Shown here one piece after another: positions 1-9,247 of a stretch of 64,000 bases of DNA. The DNA is from Puniceicoccaceae bacterium (lineage in GTDB: Bacteria; Verrucomicrobiota; Verrucomicrobiia; Opitutales; Coraliomargaritaceae): positions 62,001 to 126,000 of the forward strand of contig CACIKF010000003.1 in assembly GCA_902587165.1 (NCBI GenBank), given 5' to 3'. The translations under genes and the position numbers were made by a program. How positions within the stretch are numbered: the stretch's first letter is position 1; every line of letters starts with the position of its first letter. The notes under the pieces are model-generated. The model was given only the letters and a program-made list of their open reading frames with translations, ran no database searches and was not told where the DNA came from.

Positions 1-2
1 CA

Positions 3-734
3 TCAGACACGCCGACTCTGGCTCTAAGCGCATTCAATGAATCCCTCTTGATAGACTCCGAGCAAGCCGAAGTACTAGCACTGCGAGGAGCACTCCTAAG
101 AAAAATAGGCGACCTAGAAGGCGCCCTTACAGACTACAAAAAAGCTCATCAACTCACCCCCCAAAGTTCGGTCTTGAGCTACGAAAAAGGACTCGTGCTC
201 CTACAGTTAGGCCGCTTACCCGAGGCTGAAGGCGTGCTTCAGATCGCAGCGCGCCAACTAAGCGCTTACTCTACTTTAGATCTCATCCACGCTAACTGTG
301 CCTACGCAATCGGGAATATCGATGGCGCAACAGAATCACTCAGCGAATACCTTGCCGAAAACCCAAAAATCCTCGAACCAAATGCAATTTACTTAGCCCA
401 ACTATTGCAGGCCGATTTTAATAAAAACATTTCTAGAGTGGAACGGACACCCGATTCAGCTAAGAATTTAAAAGTAACGACCTTAAACGATCCCGTGATT
501 CAATATTTCAATGGTGCGGCAAATCGCAAAGCAGTCCTGGATTGGGCAGGCATCGCCAAATCACCTGAAGAAGCACGGCGACAAATTTGCGCCGCTGCGT
601 TTTGGATGGCACAATGGGAAAAAGTGAATGGAGATGTCACAAAGGCCAAAGAACTTTTAAAAATCGCAGTCGATATAGGCAGCCCTGATCTAACGGAATG
701 GCAACTTGCTAATTGGCAATGGAACAAAAAGTAA
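3..734 (+). CDS. TPR-repeat protein, C-terminal part (5' end outside window)
   Basis: The reading frame is already open at the left edge, with no stop from base 3 onward, so this is the 3' part of a longer gene; an internal TTG at 48 is unlikely to be the true start. The first ~110 residues show the spacing of tetratricopeptide repeats (LRGALLRKIGDLEGALTDY; then YEKGLVLLQLGRLPEAEGVL; then ANCAYAIGNIDGATESL). The last part is an alpha-helical segment rich in Ala, Trp and Lys that could form one more degenerate repeat. TPR arrays usually scaffold protein-protein contacts. Nothing visible shows a catalytic domain, and any signal peptide lies outside the window. The function is unknown. It ends about 260 bases before rpsO and is probably a separate transcription unit. 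Confidence 0.75.
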   Translation, partial: SDTPTLALSAFNESLLIDSEQAEVLALRGALLRKIGDLEGALTDYKKAHQLTPQSSVLSYEKGLVLLQLGRLPEAEGVLQIAARQLSAYSTLDLIHANCAYAIGNIDGATESLSEYLAENPKILEPNAIYLAQLLQADFNKNISRVERTPDSAKNLKVTTLNDPVIQYFNGAANRKAVLDWAGIAKSPEEARRQICAAAFWMAQWEKVNGDVTKAKELLKIAVDIGSPDLTEWQLANWQWNKK

Positions 735-912
735 TCAATAAACTGAATACACCTATGATCAAAAAATGCGTTATGAACCAATATTTCAGTGTTTTTGGAT
801 AGTCACATTTGTGCTTGCACCGCAGTCGTAAAACGACATCTTCCTGCCCTTCAGCGTTAGAGCGCGCTCTGAGAAGAGCCCGTTCCTCGACATCTCTTCA
901 CCCGGAGAGTTC

Positions 913-948
913 AACGGTTCAGACGGCTCAGTGGCGGTCTAAACGGTT
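913..948 (+). promoter_or_regulatory. Imperfect stem-loop in the rpsO leader
   Basis: An imperfect hairpin lies about 50 bases before the rpsO start. Arms at 913-925 and 936-948 pair at 10 of 13 positions, and two or three further pairs form inside, closing a CAGT loop. Ribosomal protein S15 is known in several bacteria to bind structured elements in its own mRNA leader, and these structures differ between phyla. The position fits such a role, but the match is by location only. The rest of 735-996 shows nothing else I can name. Confidence 0.25.
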
Positions 949-996
949 TCGACAACTCGAAGCCCAAAAGTCGTGATTCACACAATCAGAAACAAA

Positions 997-1284
997 ATGG
1001 CAAAATCAGCACCCGCAGGGGACACAACAATCGATAAGGAAGCGATCATCAAAGAATTTGGTCTTAAAGACGGAGACACAGGTTCGTCTGAGGTGCAAAT
1101 CGCACTTCTCACGGCCCGCGTCAAACACCTCACCGAACACTTGCGAGTCAACCGTAAGGATTTTCACTCACGCCGTGGACTTATCGCAATGACAGCACGT
1201 CGTCGTAAGCTCCTTGACTACCTCAAGCGTACAGAGTTCAACCGCTACACTGCGATCCTCGAAAAACTTGGGCTCCGCAAATAA
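997..1284 (+). CDS. rpsO: 30S ribosomal protein S15
   Basis: Small-subunit ribosomal protein that binds 16S rRNA in the central domain and nucleates platform assembly. The 95-residue product carries the family core: the IIKEFG helix, then [32 protein letters not shown] and [10 protein letters not shown] near the C-terminus. A GTG eight codons upstream (973) would extend it, but the ATG at 997 gives a normal-length protein, with a slightly longer N-terminus ([16 protein letters not shown]) than the E. coli protein. No strong Shine-Dalgarno is visible. It is followed by its own terminator and then by pnp, the widely conserved rpsO-pnp order, although here the two are 358 bases apart. Confidence 0.97.
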   Translation: MAKSAPAGDTTIDKEAIIKEFGLKDGDTGSSEVQIALLTARVKHLTEHLRVNRKDFHSRRGLIAMTARRRKLLDYLKRTEFNRYTAILEKLGLRK

Positions 1285-1300
1285 CGGATTACTTTTTTAC

Positions 1301-1336
1301 AATGCCGGACTTCACAGGTGGGAGTCCGGCATTTTC
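1301..1336 (+). terminator. Rho-independent terminator after rpsO
   Basis: Perfect 11-bp stem AATGCCGGACT (1301-1311) / AGTCCGGCATT (1323-1333) with an 11-base loop, followed by a short T-rich run (TTTCTT). It begins 16 bases after the rpsO stop codon and should separate most rpsO transcription from pnp. Confidence 0.8.
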
Positions 1337-1362
1337 TTAACACAAATCCCCCCTTTTTTCTT

Positions 1363-1430
1363 TCTTAATCATAATCTTAATCGTAATCCTCCCTGCCATC
1401 CGAGGATTACGATTAGGAGTAAGATTAAGA
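1363..1430. repeat. Long imperfect inverted repeat built on TAATC units
   Basis: Two 29-base arms (1363-1391 and 1402-1430) are complementary at 26 of 29 positions around a 10-base loop. Each arm is internally repetitive, made of TTAATC/GTAATC-like units. There is no T-run after it, and a normal terminator lies just upstream, so it is probably not the main terminator. It may be a dispersed intergenic repeat (REP-like) or an mRNA-stabilising hairpin. In the rest of the gene-free stretch 1285-1642, apart from the rpsO terminator, I see only an AT-rich leader before pnp with no clear promoter or Shine-Dalgarno. Confidence 0.6.
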
Positions 1431-1642
1431 GCTGAAGAAAATGAACTTCACTTTAATCTAAATGACACCGGCGTAGATAAGGCTTGATGCCATTACTCAT
1501 CTACAAGCACTGATCGAAGCAAAACCTTCTTCCCTAAACTTTCATCCGAGCGTCCCGACCGATTCGAGCCGCAAGCTTCCAAGTAAGGTCCGATCCCCGA
1601 ACAGTCGTTTTGAATGCATAAAGCAAAACCAAGAAAAAGATA

Positions 1643-3787
<2,145 letters not shown>

Positions 3788-3814
3788 TCGGACGCTAGAA
3801 AACGCTTATTACAT

Positions 3815-3845
3815 AGCGGTCGCCGAAAGGCGGCCGCTTTTTTTT
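3815..3845 (+). terminator. Rho-independent terminator after pnp
   Basis: Ten-base-pair GC-rich stem AGCGGTCGCC (3815-3824) / GGCGGCCGCT (3829-3838), with one T-G wobble, closed by a stable GAAA tetraloop and followed by eight T residues. It lies 27 bases after the pnp stop codon and is a textbook intrinsic terminator. Confidence 0.93.
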
Positions 3846-3958
3846 GTAAACGCCTCTACTCCGTATATGCTCTGCCGAATATCTATGGGTTGAGAATTTA
3901 CAGCAGACACATGAAACCTCCACAAGCTGTAGTTTTAAGCGATTTAAGAGGATTGAAG

Positions 3959-3991
3959 TATCAACCAAATCGTATAGTTTTTGGTTTGATA
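3959..3991. promoter_or_regulatory. Inverted repeat upstream of the secreted protein gene at 4047
   Basis: TATCAACCAAA (3959-3969) faces TTTGGTTTGATA (3980-3991), complementary except for one bulged base, with a 10-base spacer. It lies 55 bases before the GTG start at 4047. It could be an operator or a leader hairpin. No T-run follows. Confidence 0.25.
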
Positions 3992-4046
3992 AATCTGCGG
4001 GTCTGTCAGTCTTAGATCTTAATCTTACTTTTATAAAAATCAGACA

Positions 4047-4868
4047 GTGAAAGTATTTTCCTCAAAAGAGCATCTTTTTCTCTTCTATTTGATACTACTT
4101 TTTACGAATTTTCAGTTATCAGCGGTCGAGATACTCGTCAAAGCCACCGCTCGCGATAATTACTTTCGACCTATCAAATCAGATGGAGAGTATGTAGAGG
4201 AAAGTTATACCTTCTGCAAAGGAAAATACTACCCCTACGAATACGAGAAACCTGAAGATGCTATCCGATTCGAAGAAGTAGCCTTCGCACTCAAAGAAGA
4301 ACTGACCAAGAAAAACTACGTCAATGCAGATGATCCCATGGAGGCAGACTGTATTTTCGTGGTTCATTGGGGACAAACTAATTCCAGAGCTGAGGATGAC
4401 TCTTACACAGAGTTTTCTGATGATTCTGACGATTCCTTTGATCTACTCTCAGTCTTGGATGAATACGAAGCGGAAAGTAAATCGAAGGAGAACGCCAAGA
4501 TTATCGGAGCCGCTGGACTCTACGAAATGCACGTTTATTCACTCAAACGACAGCAACTGGAGGAAGCGAGCCGCCATGATCGCTATTTTGTAAATGTAGT
4601 GGCTCTTTCAATTGATGAAATTCGCAAACGCCCAGAAGGGGCAAAAATGCCAATTCCACTGTGGACACTACAACTCAGCCTCCCAGCAGGTCGTGCTGAG
4701 CCTGAAGAAGCCTTCGGCACCTTAGCTAAAACCGCAGGCCTTTACTCTGGTGAAAATCTGGTTAATGCGGACTTCATTCGGGAAAAGGAAAAACGAGGCA
4801 TTGTTCGCATCGGCAAACTTGAATTCATCGAGACTATCGAGGATAGCAATATCGAGTCTAAAGAATAA
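4047..4868 (+). CDS. Secreted protein of unknown function
   Basis: A 273-residue protein I do not recognise. The only reasonable start is the GTG at 4047. Residues ~8-27 form a hydrophobic signal segment (LFLFYLILLFTNFQLSA) with likely cleavage after SA, so the mature protein should be exported. The mature part starts with a possible strand EILVKATARDNYFRP. It contains a motif-like stretch ADCIFVVHWG (~residues 99-108), then a very acidic Asp/Ser/Glu-rich linker (~113-150), and ends in a helical Glu/Lys-rich tail. There are few cysteines and no lipobox. Base composition looks more AT-rich than pnp. It directly precedes the GH1 relic and may mark the edge of the accessory glycan region, but nothing links it functionally to that region. 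Confidence 0.7.
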   Translation: MKVFSSKEHLFLFYLILLFTNFQLSAVEILVKATARDNYFRPIKSDGEYVEESYTFCKGKYYPYEYEKPEDAIRFEEVAFALKEELTKKNYVNADDPMEADCIFVVHWGQTNSRAEDDSYTEFSDDSDDSFDLLSVLDEYEAESKSKENAKIIGAAGLYEMHVYSLKRQQLEEASRHDRYFVNVVALSIDEIRKRPEGAKMPIPLWTLQLSLPAGRAEPEEAFGTLAKTAGLYSGENLVNADFIREKEKRGIVRIGKLEFIETIEDSNIESKE

Positions 4869-5136
4869 AGTAGGTCTACGTATGAATCACCGGACGCCAT
4901 ACCCGCGGATCGATTTCTACACTGCCTACCTGAAGCAACTTAAACGTACGATGGATGAAGGCGTAGACGCGGTCGGTTACTAGGCCTTGTCGCTCATGAA
5001 CAAATTACGATGTGCGCAAGGCTTCCGCGTAGGTTTCGGCCTCATTCATGTTGATATGGAGACGGATAAGCACACTTTAAAAGACTCCGCCAAATAGTAT
5101 TGTAATCTCATCGCAACCAACGGCTCAGAACTCTAA
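4869..5136 (+). pseudogene. GH1 beta-glucosidase, C-terminal relic
   Basis: In one frame (phase of the ATG at 4882) the translation follows the last ~85 residues of glycoside hydrolase family 1. It reads RIDFYTAYLKQLKRTMDEG, then VDAVGY, a TAG stop at 4981-4983, then ALSLMNKL, AQGFRVGFGLIHVD, ETDKHTLKDSAK, a second TAG at 5095-5097, then YCNLIATNGSEL and a TAA at 5134. The family pattern is RIDYLxxHL...GYFxWSLLDNFEWxxGYxxRFGLVYVDYxTQxRxxKDSxxWY. The second TAG sits where Trp is expected, and the aglycone-side motif WSLLDNFEW has decayed to LSLMNKLRC. No frameshift is needed. The N-terminal ~350 residues, including both catalytic Glu residues, are gone. It lies 9 bases before the sugar transporter, so an intact glucosidase probably once headed that operon. 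Confidence 0.85.
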
Positions 5137-5145
5137 AAATTTTCC

Positions 5146-6978
5146 ATGTCCTACGCCCCACACACCGTCGCTCCACAGGATCGCATTTCCTGGCCACGCC
5201 TGCTGGCCTACGGCAGTGGCGGTATCATCCCAATTGCGTTGTTTAACATTGCAGGGCAGCTGATGGGCTTAATTGGTAATATCGGCTTAGGGCTGAGCGC
5301 GTTCTGGCTCGGTGTGATACTGATTTTCCCACGGCTTTGGGATGCAGTATCTGACCCCATAATTGGACATCTCTCGGACAACACCCGCACGCGCTGGGGA
5401 CGGCGACGTCCATATATATTTGCCGGTGGTCTTTTAGTTCTAATCAGCTTCGCTGGTATGTGGTGGGTACCTGAAGGCATTGGTGAGTGGGGACAACTCG
5501 CGTTCATTTTTACTGCATTATTAATTTTCTTCACAGCGTGCACGATGTTTGAGATCCCACACGGGGCACTCGGCATGGAGATGTCAAAAGATCCACACGA
5601 GCGCACCCGCTTATTTAGTTCTAAGAGCTTCTTTGGGAACCTTTTTGCAATGGGTACTCCATGGCTACTATATTTAGCAGGAATGGAAGTGGTTCGAGGC
5701 ACCGGAGGCACCTTAGTCGACGGCATGCGCTACCTTTCTCTGATTATTTCGATCATAATGCTCCCTATCATATTTTGGTGGTTTTTTGCAGTACGCGAAC
5801 CTTGCTACACTTTTACCCAAAATCAGCAACAAACACAGTTCTGGAGCAATATGAAGTTAGCACTTCGCAACAAGACTTTCCTCTGTCTTGTGCTCGTAAT
5901 ATTTACATTAGCAATAGGCTTCAACTTCGTTTCCATTTTCAACTATTACATATCAATTTACTACCTTTATGGTGGTGACCAATATGCAGCTGGCGCACTT
6001 CTTGGCATCAATGGCACCGTATGGGCAGTTACTGGATTAATCGCAGTCTTTCCACTTAATTGGATCAGTCCTCGAATCGGCAAGCGCAGGACTATGCTAT
6101 TATCTATCGGGCTTATGTGCCTAGCACAGCTATCTAAAGTCGTCTGTTATAATCCAGATTACCCCTACCTAATCATCATTCCTACCATTCTGTTGTCTGC
6201 GGGTATGCTAATGTTTTTTACACTCGGAGCCTCGATGCTAGGAGACATTTGCGACGAAGATGAGCTAAAAACTGGCACACGCTCTGAGGGAAGTTATTAT
6301 TCTGTCTACTGGTGGTTTATTAAGATGGGTACTGCATTCGCTAGCTTTGTCACAGGAGCACTGCTGATGGCAACTCAGTTCAACGAGACTCAAAGCCAGC
6401 AAGCTGCTAAATTATACGCTTGCTACGAAGTAGCACTGAAAGACTCCAGAACTTGGGCTTATGAAGGGGAGCCTGAAGACGCTAAAAATAAGAAAGAGCG
6501 ACTCGAGCTTTGGATCAATCAACTCCTAGGAAAAACGAAGGATCTCTCCATAAAAACGACTACGCAGGAGCGCTTGTTTAGATTCAAAGCACAGATGAAT
6601 GAGTCTCTTAAGCAGGCAAAAAAATTCGAAGATACTGTACTCATTTCTAGCGATAAAGGTATGGAAGATACTACTCATAGTAAGCAGCTAAGAAGCACAC
6701 TCCTTAAGGTCATTGAAGAGACCGAATCACTTCAAAAAAGGGCTACAGAAGTAGTAAATAAGCCGAATGTTCTTTATAGCAGCATTGAAAATCTCCTGCA
6801 TAGATCCACTGCGCTCTCGGCACAAAAACCGCGCACATTATTCCTATTACGTATTATCGAGATTGGACTCCCCTTGTTCCTTAGCCTAGTCTCAATTGTA
6901 TTCACACTACTTTACCCACTCAGCGACAAGCGATGCTATGAAATCAAGGAAAAGCTCGATACACTTAAACAAATATAA
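5146..6978 (+). CDS. Sugar:cation symporter, GPH/MelB type (MFS), with a large insertion
   Basis: Inner-membrane transporter expected to import a glycoside with Na+ or H+. The first ~410 residues carry the glycoside-pentoside-hexuronide pattern: about 11 hydrophobic segments, the loop 2-3 motif DAVSDPIIGHLSD followed by NTRTRWGRRRPYIF, and a later GDICDEDELKTGTRSEG between helices 10 and 11. The total of 610 residues is well above the usual 430-500. The excess is a hydrophilic, helical, Lys/Glu-rich stretch (~411-560) placed between predicted helices 11 and 12, before a final membrane segment (LPLFLSLVSIVFTLLYPL). The esterase gene follows after 11 bases, so they are probably co-transcribed. 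In context it should take up the oligosaccharides released by the GH144 enzyme; that substrate is inferred. Confidence 0.88.
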   Translation: MSYAPHTVAPQDRISWPRLLAYGSGGIIPIALFNIAGQLMGLIGNIGLGLSAFWLGVILIFPRLWDAVSDPIIGHLSDNTRTRWGRRRPYIFAGGLLVLISFAGMWWVPEGIGEWGQLAFIFTALLIFFTACTMFEIPHGALGMEMSKDPHERTRLFSSKSFFGNLFAMGTPWLLYLAGMEVVRGTGGTLVDGMRYLSLIISIIMLPIIFWWFFAVREPCYTFTQNQQQTQFWSNMKLALRNKTFLCLVLVIFTLAIGFNFVSIFNYYISIYYLYGGDQYAAGALLGINGTVWAVTGLIAVFPLNWISPRIGKRRTMLLSIGLMCLAQLSKVVCYNPDYPYLIIIPTILLSAGMLMFFTLGASMLGDICDEDELKTGTRSEGSYYSVYWWFIKMGTAFASFVTGALLMATQFNETQSQQAAKLYACYEVALKDSRTWAYEGEPEDAKNKKERLELWINQLLGKTKDLSIKTTTQERLFRFKAQMNESLKQAKKFEDTVLISSDKGMEDTTHSKQLRSTLLKVIEETESLQKRATEVVNKPNVLYSSIENLLHRSTALSAQKPRTLFLLRIIEIGLPLFLSLVSIVFTLLYPLSDKRCYEIKEKLDTLKQI

Positions 6979-6989
6979 ACTAACTCTTT

Positions 6990-9185
6990 ATGAAAAATGT
7001 TAGGCATCATATTTTTATTCGCTTACTAGGAATACTGATCAGCACCTTAGTATTCATAAATCTAGAGCTATCAGCCCAATCTAGTGAGAGGCTAATTAAC
7101 GGCGATTTTGAGATTGGTATTCCGACCATAGATAAATCTCCTTCTTTTAACTGCAAAGGATGGCGCCGGCAAATATGGAGGGAAGGTAATTTCAACTCAT
7201 GGCTAACTGATGCTAAGTTAGATCCCAGAATAGGCAGAGATAACCAAGCCCTACAATTTCGTTGGGGAGCTACGACTATTCATCAATTCTTTAGCGCGCG
7301 CGCCCGTAGCAACTATAAGTTCGGTGTGGATACCTTAAATACTGGTGACATAAAAAGTGCTTGGAACCCACGTATTAGTGTTCAATGGTTCAACTCAGAC
7401 TACCAAGCCATCGGTAATCCAGTCGTGATCGATGAGGCCGATGTAACAAAGTCACCAATAAAAACATGGCATCGCCTAGAAGGTTTTGCAGACGCGCCAG
7501 ATAACACCGCTTATGGACAATTTATCATTGAAATAAATAAGCGTAAAGAAGGTGCTTATTTTCAAGCAACATTCTTTGATAACGCATCTGTGATCGGGCA
7601 GGATGGAAGTGCAAACCGACCACCCTCCTTTATTAGTAGCCCTTACTCACTACAATTAGACAGTATCCCCGAGTCTACAATCCATGAAGACAGCTTACTT
7701 AAATATGCTGACGATCTTGATCAAGACCCACTCAAATTTACATTAATAAAAGGTCCTAAATGGTTACAAATCGACCCATCTGGTGCGATGCGAGCGCACC
7801 CCGGAATCGCCGATGTAGGAAATCATCTAATAACTGTAAAAGTCGACGACCAGCGTGGCGGCACCGATACTCAGTCGCTGCTAATCGAAGTCATCGGTCA
7901 CCTACGCCTAGCTAATCTCTTCGACGATGAAATGGTGCTACAGCGTGACGAACTCATACCAGTATGGGGGCAAGCTTTGCCCAACATGGAAGTGACAGTT
8001 TTCATTGGCAGTGGGTTTCAAGCACAGACTAAATCTGATGCCGCAGGGAATTGGAAAGTGCAAATGCCGGCTATGCCAGCGACTCGACAGGGTGCCACAA
8101 CACTCACAGTCACAAGCGGCCCTAGAAGATTGCACTTTTCTAACATTCTTATTGGCGATGTTTGGATGTGTTCAGGACAATCAAATATGGCATGGGCACT
8201 TAAAAACACCGATAATTTGGTTGCCGCGACTGCTGCGGCCAAACACCCGAACCTGCGCATTGTGAAAACGCCCGATACCGCTAGTAACACAAGGTGGAGT
8301 GAGCTTAACGAGCGAGCTAATTGGCAAGTCGCAGGACCAGATAGTATCAAAGACTTCTCTGCAGTCGCCTACTACTTTGGTAAAGGGCTACTTAGCGAAG
8401 GCATTCCCATAGGCTTGATCAATTCTAGCCAGGGTGGCTCTCGTATTGAATCTTGGACTGCATCACTGCCGAGCTCTAAAAAGAAAACCTTCTTCAATTC
8501 GCGTATTATGCCCTATACATATATGCCAATTACTGGCGCAATTTGGTATCAAGGTGAGTCCAATATTAAGGATGGCGCAGCCTATACAGATAAAATGCTC
8601 AAACTTGTTAATAGTTGGCGAGATGCGTGGAACCGAAATTCAGAGCAACTTCCTTTTTATTTTGTTCAGCTAGCTCCATTTAAATACAAGCACGGTAATG
8701 ACGAATTACTCCCAGAGTTTTGGATCGCACAAGCTGCCGCAGAGGAGCTAATCCCTAACACCGCTATGGCTGTCATTAACGATATCGGAAACCTGGGTGA
8801 TATCCACCCACGCAACAAAGCGCCTGTTGGGAAACGCCTCGGACTACTTGCCAAACACAACACTTACGGCCATCAGGATTCAATCGCTCATAGCCCCAAG
8901 CCTGAATCTGTCGAAACAAGTGGAAAGTATCTGCGCGTTAGCTTTTCCCACACTGGCACAGGCCTTTCTACCCGCGACGGCACAGTTCCAAAAGGGTTCG
9001 AACTCGCAGGGATAGATGGGAAGTTTGCCAAGGCATTCGCTGAAATTAAGGACCATACCGTCGTCTTAAACGCACCGTTAATTCAAAATCCGGCACATGT
9101 CCGTTTTGCATGGAATGCGGCAACCCAAGCGAACCTTGTAAATAGTGCAGGACTACCAATTAGCGCATTCAAATTATCAAAATAA
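6990..9185 (+). CDS. Secreted sialate O-acetylesterase-like esterase with N-terminal accessory domains
   Basis: A 731-residue exported hydrolase expected to remove acetyl groups from glycans. A signal segment (IRLLGILISTLVFINLELSA) is followed by a beta-rich module beginning RLINGDFEIG and running to ~residue 210, resembling the jelly-roll carbohydrate-binding type. Then comes a cadherin/Ig-like module (DDLDQDPLKFTLIKGPKWL ... VDDQRGGTDTQSLLIEV, ~225-305). The SASA/GDSL-like catalytic domain follows with its diagnostic blocks: CSGQSNMAW (nucleophile Ser near 397), SSQGGSRIESW, WYQGESN, and a C-terminal DIGNLGDIHPRNK that supplies the Asp/His pair. Despite the family name, the substrate need not be sialic acid; Verrucomicrobiota and Bacteroidota use this fold on many acetylated polysaccharides. 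It sits between the transporter (11-base gap) and the GH144 enzyme. Confidence 0.88.
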   Translation: MKNVRHHIFIRLLGILISTLVFINLELSAQSSERLINGDFEIGIPTIDKSPSFNCKGWRRQIWREGNFNSWLTDAKLDPRIGRDNQALQFRWGATTIHQFFSARARSNYKFGVDTLNTGDIKSAWNPRISVQWFNSDYQAIGNPVVIDEADVTKSPIKTWHRLEGFADAPDNTAYGQFIIEINKRKEGAYFQATFFDNASVIGQDGSANRPPSFISSPYSLQLDSIPESTIHEDSLLKYADDLDQDPLKFTLIKGPKWLQIDPSGAMRAHPGIADVGNHLITVKVDDQRGGTDTQSLLIEVIGHLRLANLFDDEMVLQRDELIPVWGQALPNMEVTVFIGSGFQAQTKSDAAGNWKVQMPAMPATRQGATTLTVTSGPRRLHFSNILIGDVWMCSGQSNMAWALKNTDNLVAATAAAKHPNLRIVKTPDTASNTRWSELNERANWQVAGPDSIKDFSAVAYYFGKGLLSEGIPIGLINSSQGGSRIESWTASLPSSKKKTFFNSRIMPYTYMPITGAIWYQGESNIKDGAAYTDKMLKLVNSWRDAWNRNSEQLPFYFVQLAPFKYKHGNDELLPEFWIAQAAAEELIPNTAMAVINDIGNLGDIHPRNKAPVGKRLGLLAKHNTYGHQDSIAHSPKPESVETSGKYLRVSFSHTGTGLSTRDGTVPKGFELAGIDGKFAKAFAEIKDHTVVLNAPLIQNPAHVRFAWNAATQANLVNSAGLPISAFKLSK

Positions 9186-9247
9186 CATAGCATTTAAATT
9201 CCTACCTGGCTCTCTATCTCTACTAACACTCTGCCAAACTTATCCTA

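Noticed and set aside
4750-4881. Upstream extension of the GH1 relic frame into the preceding gene.
   Set aside because: Only the part after ~4880 matches GH1; the earlier part overlaps the secreted protein gene and has no GH1 character.
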